The notes below the pieces were generated by a model. That model was given only the letters and a program-made list of their open reading frames with translations. It ran no database searches and was not told where the DNA came from. Made by a program: the position numbers and the translations under genes. A stretch of 41,077 nt of DNA. Source: Verrucomicrobiota bacterium (GTDB lineage Bacteria > Verrucomicrobiota > Verrucomicrobiia > Verrucomicrobiales > V1-33). Below, piece by piece: positions 23,895 through 32,456 of this stretch. The stretch is from the NCBI GenBank assembly GCA_003402705.1, contig QQNF01000032.1, positions 1 through 41,077 of the forward strand. The letters run 5' to 3'. Positions within the stretch are counted from its first letter, which is position 1, and every line of letters begins with the position of its first letter.

Positions 23895-24251
23895 TCAGGG
23901 CTGGTTCTGTTTCCACCAATCGGGTGGGCGTTCCCATGGCTGGAGGGGAGATGGCGGGAGCCCGTGTTCGGCGGCATGGGGGTCGCGGAGGACTTCTTCG
24001 ATGAGGAGTTGTTCCGGGGTGGGTGAGCGTGGGCGCTGACGGAGGGCGATGATGCAGGCACCGATGACGGAGAAGGTGAGGAGGAGGGAGAGGAGGAGCG
24101 TCCATGCGAGCCAGTTGCTGGTGGTGGCGGCGGAGGCTTCGAGGGGGCCGTGCCAGACGCGTCCGGGGGCGGAGGGGAGCGGCTGGCGGTCGGTTAGGAA
24201 AGCGGCGATGGCCTGGACGTGGCCTGGGAGGCTGGAGAGAAGGGCGTCCAT
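23895..24251 (-). CDS. Small single-pass membrane protein
   Basis: A 118-residue protein from the ATG at 24249-24251. One strong transmembrane helix (NWLAWTLLLSLLLTFSVIGA) sits in the middle, after an N-terminal soluble part (MDALLSSLPGHVQAIAAFLT) and before a basic cytoplasmic-looking tail (RQRPRSPTPEQLLIEEVLRD) ending in WERPPDWWKQNQP. No family is recognised. It begins 16 bases after the GNAT gene on the same strand and is likely co-transcribed with it. Confidence 0.7.
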   Translation of the reverse strand: MDALLSSLPGHVQAIAAFLTDRQPLPSAPGRVWHGPLEASAATTSNWLAWTLLLSLLLTFSVIGACIIALRQRPRSPTPEQLLIEEVLRDPHAAEHGLPPSPLQPWERPPDWWKQNQP

Positions 24252-24267
24252 GCGGAGGTGGTGGTGG

Positions 24268-24756
24268 TCAGGTTTCTGCGGAGCGGTCCTTGTCGAGGAG
24301 GAGGCGCATGGGGACCATCTGGGAATGGACGAAGCCGTTTTTCTGGAAGAAGCGCTGGGATTCCTTGCTGACGCGGTCGGTGAGGAGGGTGATGCGGCGG
24401 AAGTCTTTTTTGGCGGCGAATTCCTTGACGTAGTTGACGAGTCTGGAGCCGTAGCCGTGGCCGCGGTGTTCGGGGCTGACGATGACGTCTTCCATGAGGA
24501 TGACGAAGCCGCCTTCTGCGGTGCTGATGGTGAAGAGGAGATTGACCATGCCGATGACCTTGTGGTCATTGCGGGCGACGAAGATGCGGCCGCGGTTGGG
24601 TTGTTCGAGGATGAGGCGGAGGCCGTGGCGTTGTTTGTCGGCGTCTGGGTGGAAGTCGGCTTCGATGGCCATCAGGGACATCACGAGGTCCGTCAGTTCG
24701 GAGAGGTCCTCCAGAGTGGCGGGTTCGATGCGGATGGGATCCGAGGAGGTTTCCAT
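24268..24756 (-). CDS. GNAT-family N-acetyltransferase
   Basis: A 162-residue protein with the GNAT fold: IRIEPATLEDLSELTDLVMS at the start, a strand FVARNDHKVIGMVNLLF, FVILMEDVIVSPEHRG and the acetyl-CoA motif RGHGYGSRLV, then RRITLLTDRVSKESQRFFQK, the usual last strand-helix. It should transfer an acetyl group from acetyl-CoA to an amine, but the acceptor cannot be told. It heads a two-gene minus-strand unit with the small membrane protein. Confidence 0.92.
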   Translation of the reverse strand: METSSDPIRIEPATLEDLSELTDLVMSLMAIEADFHPDADKQRHGLRLILEQPNRGRIFVARNDHKVIGMVNLLFTISTAEGGFVILMEDVIVSPEHRGHGYGSRLVNYVKEFAAKKDFRRITLLTDRVSKESQRFFQKNGFVHSQMVPMRLLLDKDRSAET

Positions 24757-24929
24757 GGGCGGGCGCGAGCGGTGAGTGGATACGTGCCAGTGGCGGGAGG
24801 GGAGGGCAATGGGGAATCCGGCGGGGTGGGAGGCGGGAGGGAGCGCCCGCGGATGCGGGAGGAGCGAGCGCTTTGCAGGGAGTGGGCGGCTGGGATGGGA
24901 TGGTTAATGACGATCAACCCCCCACTGAA

Positions 24930-25577
24930 ATGAAACGACTTGCCTTCATGACCCTGTTAGGCGCGGCTGCTGCTGCGGGAACCCTTGTTGCGGATGATGC
25001 GACTGGCTGGCATTCCCTGTTTGACGGGAAGACCCTTGAGGGATGGAAGTCGAATGAGGAGGTGCCGGGGGTGTTCACGGTGGAGAACGGGGCGATCAAA
25101 GTGAAGGGTGGGCGGGCGCATTTGTTTTATGCGGGGAAGGTGCAGGACGCGAAGTTCCGGAATTTCGAGTTCAAGGCGAAGGTGATGACGAAGAAGAATG
25201 CGAACAGCGGGATTTATTTTCACACGGAGTTTCAGAAGGACGGGTGGCCTGCGAAGGGGTATGAGTGCCAGGTGAACAACTCGTTCGACAAGGATCCGCG
25301 GCGGACGGGGAGCCTGTATGCGGTGCAGGATTTCAAGGATGTGTTTGTGAAGGACGACGAGTGGTTTGACTATCACATCAAGGTGGTGGGCAAGCACATT
25401 ACGGTGACGGTGAACGGGAAGGTGACGGCGGATTACACGGAGAAGGAAGGGGATCCGCGAGGGGACGGTGATCAGAAGAAGGGGCGCTGGGTGAGTGCGG
25501 GGACGTTTGCGTTTCAGGCGCATGATCCTGGTTGCGAGGCTCACTACAAGGACATTGCGGTGAAGCCGCTGGACTGA
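24930..25577 (+). CDS. Secreted DUF1080 (3-keto-disaccharide hydrolase-like) protein 1
   Basis: A 215-residue protein with a signal peptide (MKRLAFMTLLGAAAAAGTLV, cleavage near VADD). The DUF1080 domain (PF06439) has the entry WHSLFDGKTLEGWKSNEE, VENGAIKVKGG, a long FEFKAKVMTKKNANSGIYFH strand region, GYECQVNN and the end CEAHYKDIAVKPLD. This jelly-roll domain acts on or binds sugars; some members cleave 3-keto glycosides. The ATG at 24930 follows the 5' leader with no clear Shine-Dalgarno sequence. It is followed 26 bases later by a second DUF1080 gene. Confidence 0.93.
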   Translation: MKRLAFMTLLGAAAAAGTLVADDATGWHSLFDGKTLEGWKSNEEVPGVFTVENGAIKVKGGRAHLFYAGKVQDAKFRNFEFKAKVMTKKNANSGIYFHTEFQKDGWPAKGYECQVNNSFDKDPRRTGSLYAVQDFKDVFVKDDEWFDYHIKVVGKHITVTVNGKVTADYTEKEGDPRGDGDQKKGRWVSAGTFAFQAHDPGCEAHYKDIAVKPLD

Positions 25578-25603
25578 GGTTGGGAACTCCGATGAATTGA
25601 ACG

Positions 25604-26260
25604 ATGAAGACGCCTGCCTTTTTCCTGTTTCTGGCTAGTGTGAGAGTGCTGACGGGTGGTGAGCCGGTGCCATTGAGCAACGGCAAGGACCTGAGTGGCT
25701 GGACGGATGCGGCCGGGAAGGCACCGGGAGAGGGCTGGAAAGTGGAGGAAGGCGGCGTCATTCACCGGGCGGGGAAGGCCGGTGATCTGTTCACGGCGAA
25801 GGAGTACGGGGACTTCGACCTGAGTTTCAACTGGAAGATTGCGGCTGGGGGGAACAGCGGGGTGAAGTACCGGATGAAGGAGTACGCGGGGAAAGGGTTG
25901 CTGGGGCCGGAGTATCAGGTGCTGGATGACGAGAAGCATCCTGACGCGAAGGTGGGGCCGCAGCGGCAATCGGCGGCGCTGTATGATCTGGTGGCGGCGG
26001 ATGCGGCGGCGAAGCGGCTGAAGCCGCCGGGGGAGTGGAACGAGTCGCGGATTGTGGTGCGCGGCGGATCGATCGAGCACTGGCTGAACGGTGCGAAAGT
26101 GGTGTCGATGACGGTGGGATCGGATGAGTGGAAGGCGGTGCACGCGAAGAGCAAGTTCAAGGGGGTGCCTGATTTTGCGGTGAACGCGAAGGGGCGGATC
26201 ATGCTGCAGGACCACGGGGATGAGGTGTGGTTCCGGGGGCTGATGATCCGGGAGTTGTGA
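25604..26260 (+). CDS. Secreted DUF1080 protein 2
   Basis: A 218-residue protein with a short signal peptide (MKTPAFFLFLASVRVLTGG). DUF1080 features: PLSNGKDLSGWTDAAGK, WKVEEGGVIHRAGKAGDL, DFDLSFNWKIAAGGNSGVKY, GPEYQVLDDEKHPDAK, GEWNESRIVVRGGSIEHWLN, and the end IMLQDHGDEVWFRGLMIREL. It is the form with the YQVLDD...HWLNG pattern, different in sequence from its tandem neighbour, so the pair is not a recent duplication. Probably acts in the periplasm on carbohydrate. Convergent with the AEC transporter gene, with a short AGGGC/GCCCT inverted repeat (26282-26301) between them. Confidence 0.93.
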   Translation: MKTPAFFLFLASVRVLTGGEPVPLSNGKDLSGWTDAAGKAPGEGWKVEEGGVIHRAGKAGDLFTAKEYGDFDLSFNWKIAAGGNSGVKYRMKEYAGKGLLGPEYQVLDDEKHPDAKVGPQRQSAALYDLVAADAAAKRLKPPGEWNESRIVVRGGSIEHWLNGAKVVSMTVGSDEWKAVHAKSKFKGVPDFAVNAKGRIMLQDHGDEVWFRGLMIREL

Positions 26261-26311
26261 GGGAGTTGAGAGGGGATTGAGAGGGCTTGAGGCGTTGCCC
26301 TTTGGAGGAAT

Positions 26312-27301
26312 TCAGGGGCTTGCGAGGACGCGGAGGGCGAGTTTGACGGCGAAGGGGATGGTGAGGAGACTGACGAGGGTGGTGACGACGATGACGCGCA
26401 TGGCGGTGGCTTCGTTGCCGCCGTAGCGTCGGGCGAGGATCATGGGGAAGACGGCGGCGGGCATGGCGGACTGGACGGCGATGACGTGGCGGAAGTCCTG
26501 GGAGGCCCACGGGAGGAGAAGCATGCCGCCTAGCATGGTGAGGGGGAGGATGGCGAGGCGCATGACGATGCCGCCGATGGCGGCGCGGGAGTCGCTGAGC
26601 CAGCCTTTGCGGCCGACGAGGTCGCCGAGGGTGGCGCCGACGAGGAGGAGGCCGAGGGGGACGGCGCAGTCGCCGAGGAGGCGGGAGGCGCGCTGGATGG
26701 TTTGGATGGCCCATGCGGCGGGAGCGCCGGGTGCGAGGAGAGGGAGCCAGTCGATGAGATTGAGGAGGAGGCCTGCGATGATGGAGCCGACGACTGGGTT
26801 GAGCATTTTGCGGAAGGCACCGTGGGCGGAGGGCTGCATGAGCCAGACGCCAGCGGTCCAGAGGACGAGTTCGACGCCGAGACTGTAGACGAAGAGGACG
26901 CCCATCCAGTTGCCGCCTGGGAAGAGGACGGACATGACGGGGATGGGGAGGTAGCCGTAGTTCTGGATGGAGCAGGCGAGGGCGAAGGTGCGGCGGGTGG
27001 CGGGTTCGCGGAGACGGAAGATGGGGGCTGCGGCGTAGGCGAGGAGCCCGCCGAGGAGCATGAAGAGGACGCCGCAGACGAAGGGGATCCAGACATTTTC
27101 GGGGCGGCGGAGGGCGGTATTGCCGACGACGTTCTGGAGGATGAAGCAGGGGTAGGTGACGTTGACGGCGAGGCCGATCATGGAGGTGTCGCCTGCGGGA
27201 GTGAGGACGCCGAGGCGGCGGAGGGCGGCCCCGGTTCCCATGAGGAGGAAGACGGGGAGGGCTGCGGTGAGCAGGAGGAAGGTGGAGACTTCGGTCGGCA
27301 T
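26312..27301 (-). CDS. AEC-family transporter (auxin efflux carrier-like permease)
   Basis: A 329-residue integral membrane protein with about ten hydrophobic helices. The first is FLLLTAALPVFLLMGTGAAL, followed by RRLGVLTPAGD. Typical AEC features are the MIGLAVNVTYPCFILQNV helix pair, YGYLPIPVMSVLF, and the C-terminal repeat MRLAILPLTMLGGMLLLPWA with QSAMPAAVFPMILARRYGG. AEC proteins move small organic acids or related anions; the substrate is unknown. It starts 6 bases after the thioesterase stop and is the last gene of the four-gene minus-strand unit. Confidence 0.92.
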   Translation of the reverse strand: MPTEVSTFLLLTAALPVFLLMGTGAALRRLGVLTPAGDTSMIGLAVNVTYPCFILQNVVGNTALRRPENVWIPFVCGVLFMLLGGLLAYAAAPIFRLREPATRRTFALACSIQNYGYLPIPVMSVLFPGGNWMGVLFVYSLGVELVLWTAGVWLMQPSAHGAFRKMLNPVVGSIIAGLLLNLIDWLPLLAPGAPAAWAIQTIQRASRLLGDCAVPLGLLLVGATLGDLVGRKGWLSDSRAAIGGIVMRLAILPLTMLGGMLLLPWASQDFRHVIAVQSAMPAAVFPMILARRYGGNEATAMRVIVVTTLVSLLTIPFAVKLALRVLASP

Positions 27302-27307
27302 GAAGTG

Positions 27308-27742
27308 TCAGGGAGGCGCGGTGGGGCGGAAGAGGTCGGGCCATTGGGTGCGCCATGCGGCGGGGAGGCGGAGCGGTTTGGCTTTGGGCATTTCGACGAG
27401 TGCGAGGGCCTGACGGCAGGTGACGAGGAGGGCGTTGTCGGCGGGTCTGGTGATTTCGAAGCGGCACCAGAAGCGGGCGCGTTCGAGGGAATCGAGCCAG
27501 CCGCGGATGGAGAGGAGATCGCCGAGGAGGGCTGGGCGGCGGTAGTCGATTTCGGTGCGGACGACGACGGCGAAGTGTTGGGAGGCCATCATGGAGCGGA
27601 GGTCCATGCCGAGGGAGGCGGCGAGCCTTGTGCGGCAGGTTTCGATGAAGCGGAGGTAGGCGATGTTGTGGACGACGGCACCGGCGTCGGTGTCGAAGAA
27701 CATGACTTCCTCTGAGGTTTCGAGAGAGGGGGCGGGGGTCAT
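27308..27742 (-). CDS. 4HBT acyl-CoA thioesterase (YbgC/FadM type)
   Basis: A 144-residue hotdog-fold protein. The active-site stretch DTDAGAVVHNIAYLRF carries the catalytic Asp of the 4-hydroxybenzoyl-CoA thioesterase family (Y-x-D-T-D-A-x-G-V-V-H-H type; here F replaces Y and HN replaces HH). RTEIDYRRPALLGDLLSIRG follows. It should hydrolyse acyl-CoA thioesters. Its ATG overlaps the stop of lnt by four bases (ATGA), so the two are translationally coupled. Confidence 0.92.
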   Translation of the reverse strand: MTPAPSLETSEEVMFFDTDAGAVVHNIAYLRFIETCRTRLAASLGMDLRSMMASQHFAVVVRTEIDYRRPALLGDLLSIRGWLDSLERARFWCRFEITRPADNALLVTCRQALALVEMPKAKPLRLPAAWRTQWPDLFRPTAPP

Positions 27743-29337
27743 GGAGAGGCGGCGGGTGCTAGGCGGCGTCGTGAGAGGACGATGATGGCGGCGAGGCCGA
27801 GGGCACCGGCTGCTGCGGAGAAGAGATTGCCGAAGCGGGCGAAGGGGGTGGGTGGGCCGGAGGTTGGGGCGATGGAGGTGTCGAGGACGCCGTTGGTGAA
27901 TGGGGGGAGAGCGGAGATGCGGCCGTTGGTGTCGATGGTGCAGGTGATGCCGGTGTTGGCGCTGCGGATCATGGGGCGGCGGAGTTCGAGACAGCGCCAG
28001 CGGGCGTTGATGGCGTGGATCGGGGCGGCGGGGCTTTGGTGGAACCAGTTGTCGTTGGTGACGTTGACGATGAGTTGCGGTTCGGGGCGGACGAAGCGGC
28101 GGACGTGGGAACCGACGGAGTCTTCGAAGCAGACGAGCGGGATGATGGCGGGGATGGGGCCGCTGGCGGGGAACGGGGCGATAACGGTGCCCCTTACGAA
28201 GTCGCGCGGGATGAGGTTGCCTATCATGTTCTCGAGGAACGGCAGCTGGCGGCGGAAAGGGATGAATTCGCCGAAGGGGACGAGCTGGACCTTGGCGTGG
28301 AGGAGAAATTGTGAGGAATCGCCTTGGAGGAGGGCGACGCAGTTGCGAGGGTTCCAGTCGCCGGGGGCGGCGCCCTCGATGGAGTCGGCGTCGCAGCCGG
28401 TGATGAGTGTGGAGCCGGAGGCGAGGAGGGAGTCGAACGCCTTAATGTTGACGGCGTCGTGGAACCGGCCGGGGAGTGCGGATTCGGGCCAGACGATGAG
28501 GTCCGGGGAGGAGGCGTTGATGGCGGCGAAGCTGGAGGCGATGAGGTCGTCGTAGCGCTGCTGCTGGAAGGAGTCGTCGCCGAACATTTTGTCCTGCATG
28601 CTGACATTGGGCTGGAGGAGGGCGACGCGGAGGGGAGGGAGGGAATTGTCAGGATGGTGAGGGAAGGCGAGCGGGAGGAAGGCGGTGGCGGTCAGGGTGA
28701 GGGCGGCGAGGAGTTGAGGGCGGGGACGGGAGAGAGGGACGAGGAGGGATTGGAAGGCGACGGGGAAGAAGGCGGTGCCGGTGACGCCGATGAGCGGGGC
28801 CCAGTCGCGGAGGCCAGGGATGGAGCCGAGGGGGACGGCGATGCCGTTCCAGGGGAAGCCGCTGAGGAGCGAGCTGCGGAGCCATTCGAGGCCGCACCAG
28901 AGGCCGGCGACGGCGAGGGCGGAGGTGATGGAGGCGCGTGTGGATTGGGGGCGGATGAGTGCGGCGCAACCGGCCCATACGGCTGGGTAGAGGGCTAGAT
29001 AGGCGCAGAGGGCGAGCATGCCTGGGACGGTGACGTGGCCGAGCCACCAGAGGGAGGCGAGGAAGAAGACTGCGCCGAAGGACCAGCCCATGCGGAAGCC
29101 TGACCACCATGAGCGGCGGCGGGACGGGAGGGCGCGGGCTGACTGGAGGGCGAGGAGGAGGGGGATGAGTCCGATGAAGGAGGCGAGGGCGGCGGGCGAG
29201 AATGTGAGGGAGGGCAGCAGGAACGGGACTGCGGCGAGGAGCCCGCCGAGGGCGGGGAGGAGCCTGGTAGCCGCGTTTCGGGGGTGCGAGGTCGCGCCCT
29301 CCTCGCGCCTTGGACTCGGAGAAGATTCCTTGTTCAT
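27739..29337 (-). CDS. lnt: Apolipoprotein N-acyltransferase
   Basis: A 532-residue inner-membrane enzyme that adds the third acyl chain to lipoproteins. The first ~230 residues hold membrane helices (RLLPALGGLLAAVPFLLPSL, LASFIGLIPLLLAL), with RSSLLSGFPWNG matching the conserved family turn. The nitrilase-like domain has the expected triad: E285 (IVWPESALPG), K349 (HAKVQLVPFGEF) and C403 (PLVCFEDSV). The window encodes other lipoproteins (the amidohydrolase and the 235-residue protein) that would be its substrates. It lies 45 bases downstream of the phosphohexomutase gene and overlaps the thioesterase gene. Confidence 0.96.
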   Translation of the reverse strand: MNKESSPSPRREEGATSHPRNAATRLLPALGGLLAAVPFLLPSLTFSPAALASFIGLIPLLLALQSARALPSRRRSWWSGFRMGWSFGAVFFLASLWWLGHVTVPGMLALCAYLALYPAVWAGCAALIRPQSTRASITSALAVAGLWCGLEWLRSSLLSGFPWNGIAVPLGSIPGLRDWAPLIGVTGTAFFPVAFQSLLVPLSRPRPQLLAALTLTATAFLPLAFPHHPDNSLPPLRVALLQPNVSMQDKMFGDDSFQQQRYDDLIASSFAAINASSPDLIVWPESALPGRFHDAVNIKAFDSLLASGSTLITGCDADSIEGAAPGDWNPRNCVALLQGDSSQFLLHAKVQLVPFGEFIPFRRQLPFLENMIGNLIPRDFVRGTVIAPFPASGPIPAIIPLVCFEDSVGSHVRRFVRPEPQLIVNVTNDNWFHQSPAAPIHAINARWRCLELRRPMIRSANTGITCTIDTNGRISALPPFTNGVLDTSIAPTSGPPTPFARFGNLFSAAAGALGLAAIIVLSRRRLAPAASP

Positions 29338-29382
29338 AAGACACTAACGGTAAGGCGGGCTGTCTCAGGCCGCACGGTGGGG

Positions 29383-31353
29383 TTAGGCTTCGAGGCGGCG
29401 GGCGATGTCGGCTTTTACTTCGGTCCAGAGCCTGTCGATGGAGGCGCGGACATCGGTGCGGATGGCGGGGATGTCGCTGATGGGGAGGGATTCGCCTGGG
29501 GCGGGTTTGCGGCTGGCGAAGAAGTAGAATTTGACCTTGGGTTCGGTGCCGGAGGGGCGGACGGCGAAGCGGCGGCCGTCGGCGAGTTCGGTGATGAGCA
29601 TGTTTTCGCGCGGGATGAGGTCGCCTTCTTCGTCGAAGACATCCTGCTGACCGAAGTGGGTCATGCGTGTGACGGCGGTGCCGTCGAGGAAGGTGGGAGG
29701 GGAAGCGGCGTAGCTTTCGACGAGGCGGCGGATTTTCTGAGCGCCGTCAGCGCCTGGGAATTCGGGGCTTTCGGTGTGTTCGACGAAGACGCCGAAGTTG
29801 GAGAAGACTTCTTCGAGGAGGTCAGGGATGGTGAGGTTGCGGGAGGCGGCGTAGGCGGCGAGTTCTGCGAACATGACGACTGCGCCGTTGCCGTCCTTGT
29901 CGCGGATCCAGTCTGCGCCGAGGTAGCCGTAGCTTTCTTCGCCGCCGAAGACGAAGAAGCGGCTGTGGGCGAGACGGGCGTCGCGGCTTTCGGAGTCGGT
30001 TAGCGAGCGGTAGCGGGCGCGGATGTCTGTGGGGAGGGCATTTTCGTATTTGCCGAGTTTGCCGCCGATGAATTTGAAGCCTGTGAGGGTATTGACGCAG
30101 AGGACGCCGAAGGAGTGGGCGATGGTGTCCTGGAGCTGGGTGGTGACGAAGGTTTTGACGACGACGGCGTGGTCCTTGTTAGATTCGGTGAGGATGCCGA
30201 GGTCGAAGAAGGTTTTGAGGCGGTACCATGCCATGAGGGAACCGATCTGATTGCCTGTGATGAGCTGCATGCGGCCGGAGCGGTCGCGGACGGCGACGCC
30301 CATGCGGTCGCAGTCTGGGTCGGTGCCGATGACGATGTCGGCGTGTTCCTGTTCAGCGAGGTCGAGGGCCATCTGGAGGGCCGAGGCGTTTTCCGGGTTG
30401 GGGGAGACGACGGTGGGGAAGCGGCCGTCTGGGATGTCCTGAGCTGGGACGGTGAGGAAGTTGAAGCCGAGGGAGCTGAGGACGGTGGGGACGAAGACCC
30501 CGCCGGTGCCGTGGATGGCGGTGTAGATGATTTTGAGGCCCTTGGCTTTTTCGAGGAGGCTGGGCTGGAGCATGACGCCCTTGAGGCGGGCGAGGTAGGC
30601 GTCGTCGATTTCGGAGCCGAACGTGCGGAGTTGGCCGCGCTGTTCTGGTGGGAGTGGGGTGTACTGGTCGGATTCGACGGCATTGACCTCGTCGAGGATG
30701 CCTGTGGCGACTGGTTCGAGGATGGGGTCGCCGTCTTTGAAGTAGGCTTTGTAGCCGTTGTCGTGGGCAGGGTTGTGGCTGGCGGTGAGCATGACGCCGC
30801 CGGTGGCGTTGACGTGGCGGACGGCGAAGGAGAGTTCCGGGGTGGGACGGTGTGAGGAGAAGAGCCAGACATCGACGCCGCTTTCGGTCATGATTTTGGC
30901 GGAGAATTCAGCGAATTCGCGGGCGAAGTGGCGGGTGTCGTGGCTGAAGACGATGGAGGGACGGCCGGGGAGCTCTTCGCGTTTCCAGTAATCGGTGAGG
31001 AACTTGGCGAAGCCGCGGTTGGCGCGGGTGAGGTTGAAGAAGTTGAGGGCGTTGGTGCCGACGCAGGGGAATTGGGGGCGGTTGTCCGGGGCGGCGTTGC
31101 CGCGTTCGGCGGAGGTGATGATTTTGCCGATGGTGCGGCCGCGGAGGCCGCTGGTGCCGAAGGCGAGTTTTTTGAAGAAGCGGTCGTTGAGTTCGGTCCA
31201 CTGGGCGGTGGAGACGAGTTCTGCGATGGAGCTGTGGACGACTGGATCGGAGCTGCCGGCGGAGAGTTCGAGGAGGTTGGCGGCGCTGGAATCGAGGAGG
31301 AGACCTGAGGAGCGAGCGGTGGCGACAGCGGATTTAAGTTCTTCAAGTTGCAT
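29383..31353 (-). CDS. Phosphoglucomutase/phosphomannomutase-type phosphohexomutase
   Basis: A 656-residue alpha-D-phosphohexomutase, longer than typical bacterial members and closer to the PGM2-like group. FGTSGLRG (65-72) is followed by the phosphoserine loop TASHNP (190-195), the Mg-binding DPDCDR (345-350), the sugar-binding GEESYGY (471-477) and the phosphate-binding RPSGTEPK (599-606). All catalytic loops are intact. It interconverts hexose 1- and 6-phosphates (glucose and possibly ribose or mannose) for glycogen and envelope sugar supply. First gene of the minus-strand unit with lnt, the thioesterase and the AEC transporter. It diverges from the methyltransferase gene over 77 bases. 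Confidence 0.95.
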   Translation of the reverse strand: MQLEELKSAVATARSSGLLLDSSAANLLELSAGSSDPVVHSSIAELVSTAQWTELNDRFFKKLAFGTSGLRGRTIGKIITSAERGNAAPDNRPQFPCVGTNALNFFNLTRANRGFAKFLTDYWKREELPGRPSIVFSHDTRHFAREFAEFSAKIMTESGVDVWLFSSHRPTPELSFAVRHVNATGGVMLTASHNPAHDNGYKAYFKDGDPILEPVATGILDEVNAVESDQYTPLPPEQRGQLRTFGSEIDDAYLARLKGVMLQPSLLEKAKGLKIIYTAIHGTGGVFVPTVLSSLGFNFLTVPAQDIPDGRFPTVVSPNPENASALQMALDLAEQEHADIVIGTDPDCDRMGVAVRDRSGRMQLITGNQIGSLMAWYRLKTFFDLGILTESNKDHAVVVKTFVTTQLQDTIAHSFGVLCVNTLTGFKFIGGKLGKYENALPTDIRARYRSLTDSESRDARLAHSRFFVFGGEESYGYLGADWIRDKDGNGAVVMFAELAAYAASRNLTIPDLLEEVFSNFGVFVEHTESPEFPGADGAQKIRRLVESYAASPPTFLDGTAVTRMTHFGQQDVFDEEGDLIPRENMLITELADGRRFAVRPSGTEPKVKFYFFASRKPAPGESLPISDIPAIRTDVRASIDRLWTEVKADIARRLEA

Positions 31354-31430
31354 GATGGAGCGGGATCACGGAATGGGTGGGAATCTGGGGATGATTGTGC
31401 GCGAGGCAACCCCGGAAGCCTGTCGATCCG

Positions 31431-32360
31431 ATGCTGGAGAAATCATCAGTTGCGCTGTTACTGGGTGCTGTTGCCCGGCGGGCCGCCCATGGACTGCCGG
31501 ATGGGGAGACGAATGCGTTGAGGGTGGTGCATGGGGAGGCGGATGGGTTGGCGGGGGTGGCGGTGGATTCGTTTGACGGGCACTGGCTGGTGCAGACGCG
31601 GGATCAGCCGTGGCCGAAGTGGCTGGAGGGGACGCGGGCGGAGGCGGGATGGCGGTCGTTGTCGTGGAAGCGGCTGGATCAGCATGACAAGCAGAGCCCG
31701 GTGCCGATGGCGGGGGACGTGCCGGACGGGGTATTTCGGGTTAGGGAGCTGGGATTGGAGTATGAGATTGATTTCGGGGCTGGGTACAGCCAGGGGTTAT
31801 TCATTGATCAGCGCGTGCAGAAGGCGCGGTTGCTGGAGCGGATGGAGCCGGGGCAGCGGTTTCTGAATCTGTTTGCGTACACGTGTGCGTTCAGCGTGCT
31901 GGCGGCGAGTCGCGGGGTGGTGACGACGAGTGTGGATTTGTCGCGGCCGTTTCTGGAGTGGGGGAAGCGGAATTTCGGGTTGAACGGGATGGATGCGGGG
32001 GCGCATTTTTTCTGTCGCGGGGATGCGGGGGAATGGCTGCCGCGGTTTGCGGCGAAGGGGCGGAGCTGGCATGGGATCGTGCTGGATCCGCCGACGTTTT
32101 CGCGGAATGCGGATGGCGGGGTGTGGCGGGTGGAGCGGGATTTGCCGGGGATGGTGGCGGCGTGTCTGCGGGTGCTGGAGCCGGGTGGGTGGCTGATGGT
32201 GTCGACGAATCACCATGCGCTGACGCCGGGGCAGTTCCGGAGCCTTGTGACGCGTGGGAGTGCGGTGGCGGGGCGACCGGTGCTGACGTGGGAGGCGGGG
32301 TCGCTGCCGCCGGATTTTCCGGGGATTCCCTATCTGAAAGTGGCGACGCTGACGGCTTGA
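31431..32360 (+). CDS. Class I SAM-dependent rRNA methyltransferase, RlmI/RlmK-like
   Basis: A 309-residue protein from ATG 31431. The N-terminal PUA-like part (ALRVVHGEADGLAGVAVDSF) precedes a linker and the Rossmann methyltransferase domain. Motifs are EIDFGAGYSQGLFIDQR, FLNLFAYTCAFSVLAA (SAM motif I), VTTSVDLSRPFLEWGKRNF and the catalytic-type VLDPPTFSR, as in RlmI and RlmK, which make m5C or m7G in 23S rRNA. C-terminal PGGWLMVSTNHHALTPGQF is also characteristic. The exact target base is not deducible. The missing cysteine after the DPP motif region leaves m5C chemistry uncertain. Confidence 0.9.
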   Translation: MLEKSSVALLLGAVARRAAHGLPDGETNALRVVHGEADGLAGVAVDSFDGHWLVQTRDQPWPKWLEGTRAEAGWRSLSWKRLDQHDKQSPVPMAGDVPDGVFRVRELGLEYEIDFGAGYSQGLFIDQRVQKARLLERMEPGQRFLNLFAYTCAFSVLAASRGVVTTSVDLSRPFLEWGKRNFGLNGMDAGAHFFCRGDAGEWLPRFAAKGRSWHGIVLDPPTFSRNADGGVWRVERDLPGMVAACLRVLEPGGWLMVSTNHHALTPGQFRSLVTRGSAVAGRPVLTWEAGSLPPDFPGIPYLKVATLTA

Positions 32361-32456
32361 TGGGGAGGACAAGGCGATTGCGGGGGAGCGGGTGCGGGTG
32401 AAGGGGCGTGAGGAATTCCGGCTTTCGTGTGGCGGCAAATGCGTGCAGGAGAGAGG

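Noticed and set aside
26282..26301. AGGGC/GCCCT inverted repeat between the convergent DUF1080 and AEC genes
   Set aside because: Only five pairs with a 10-base loop and a short T run; too weak to list as a terminator.
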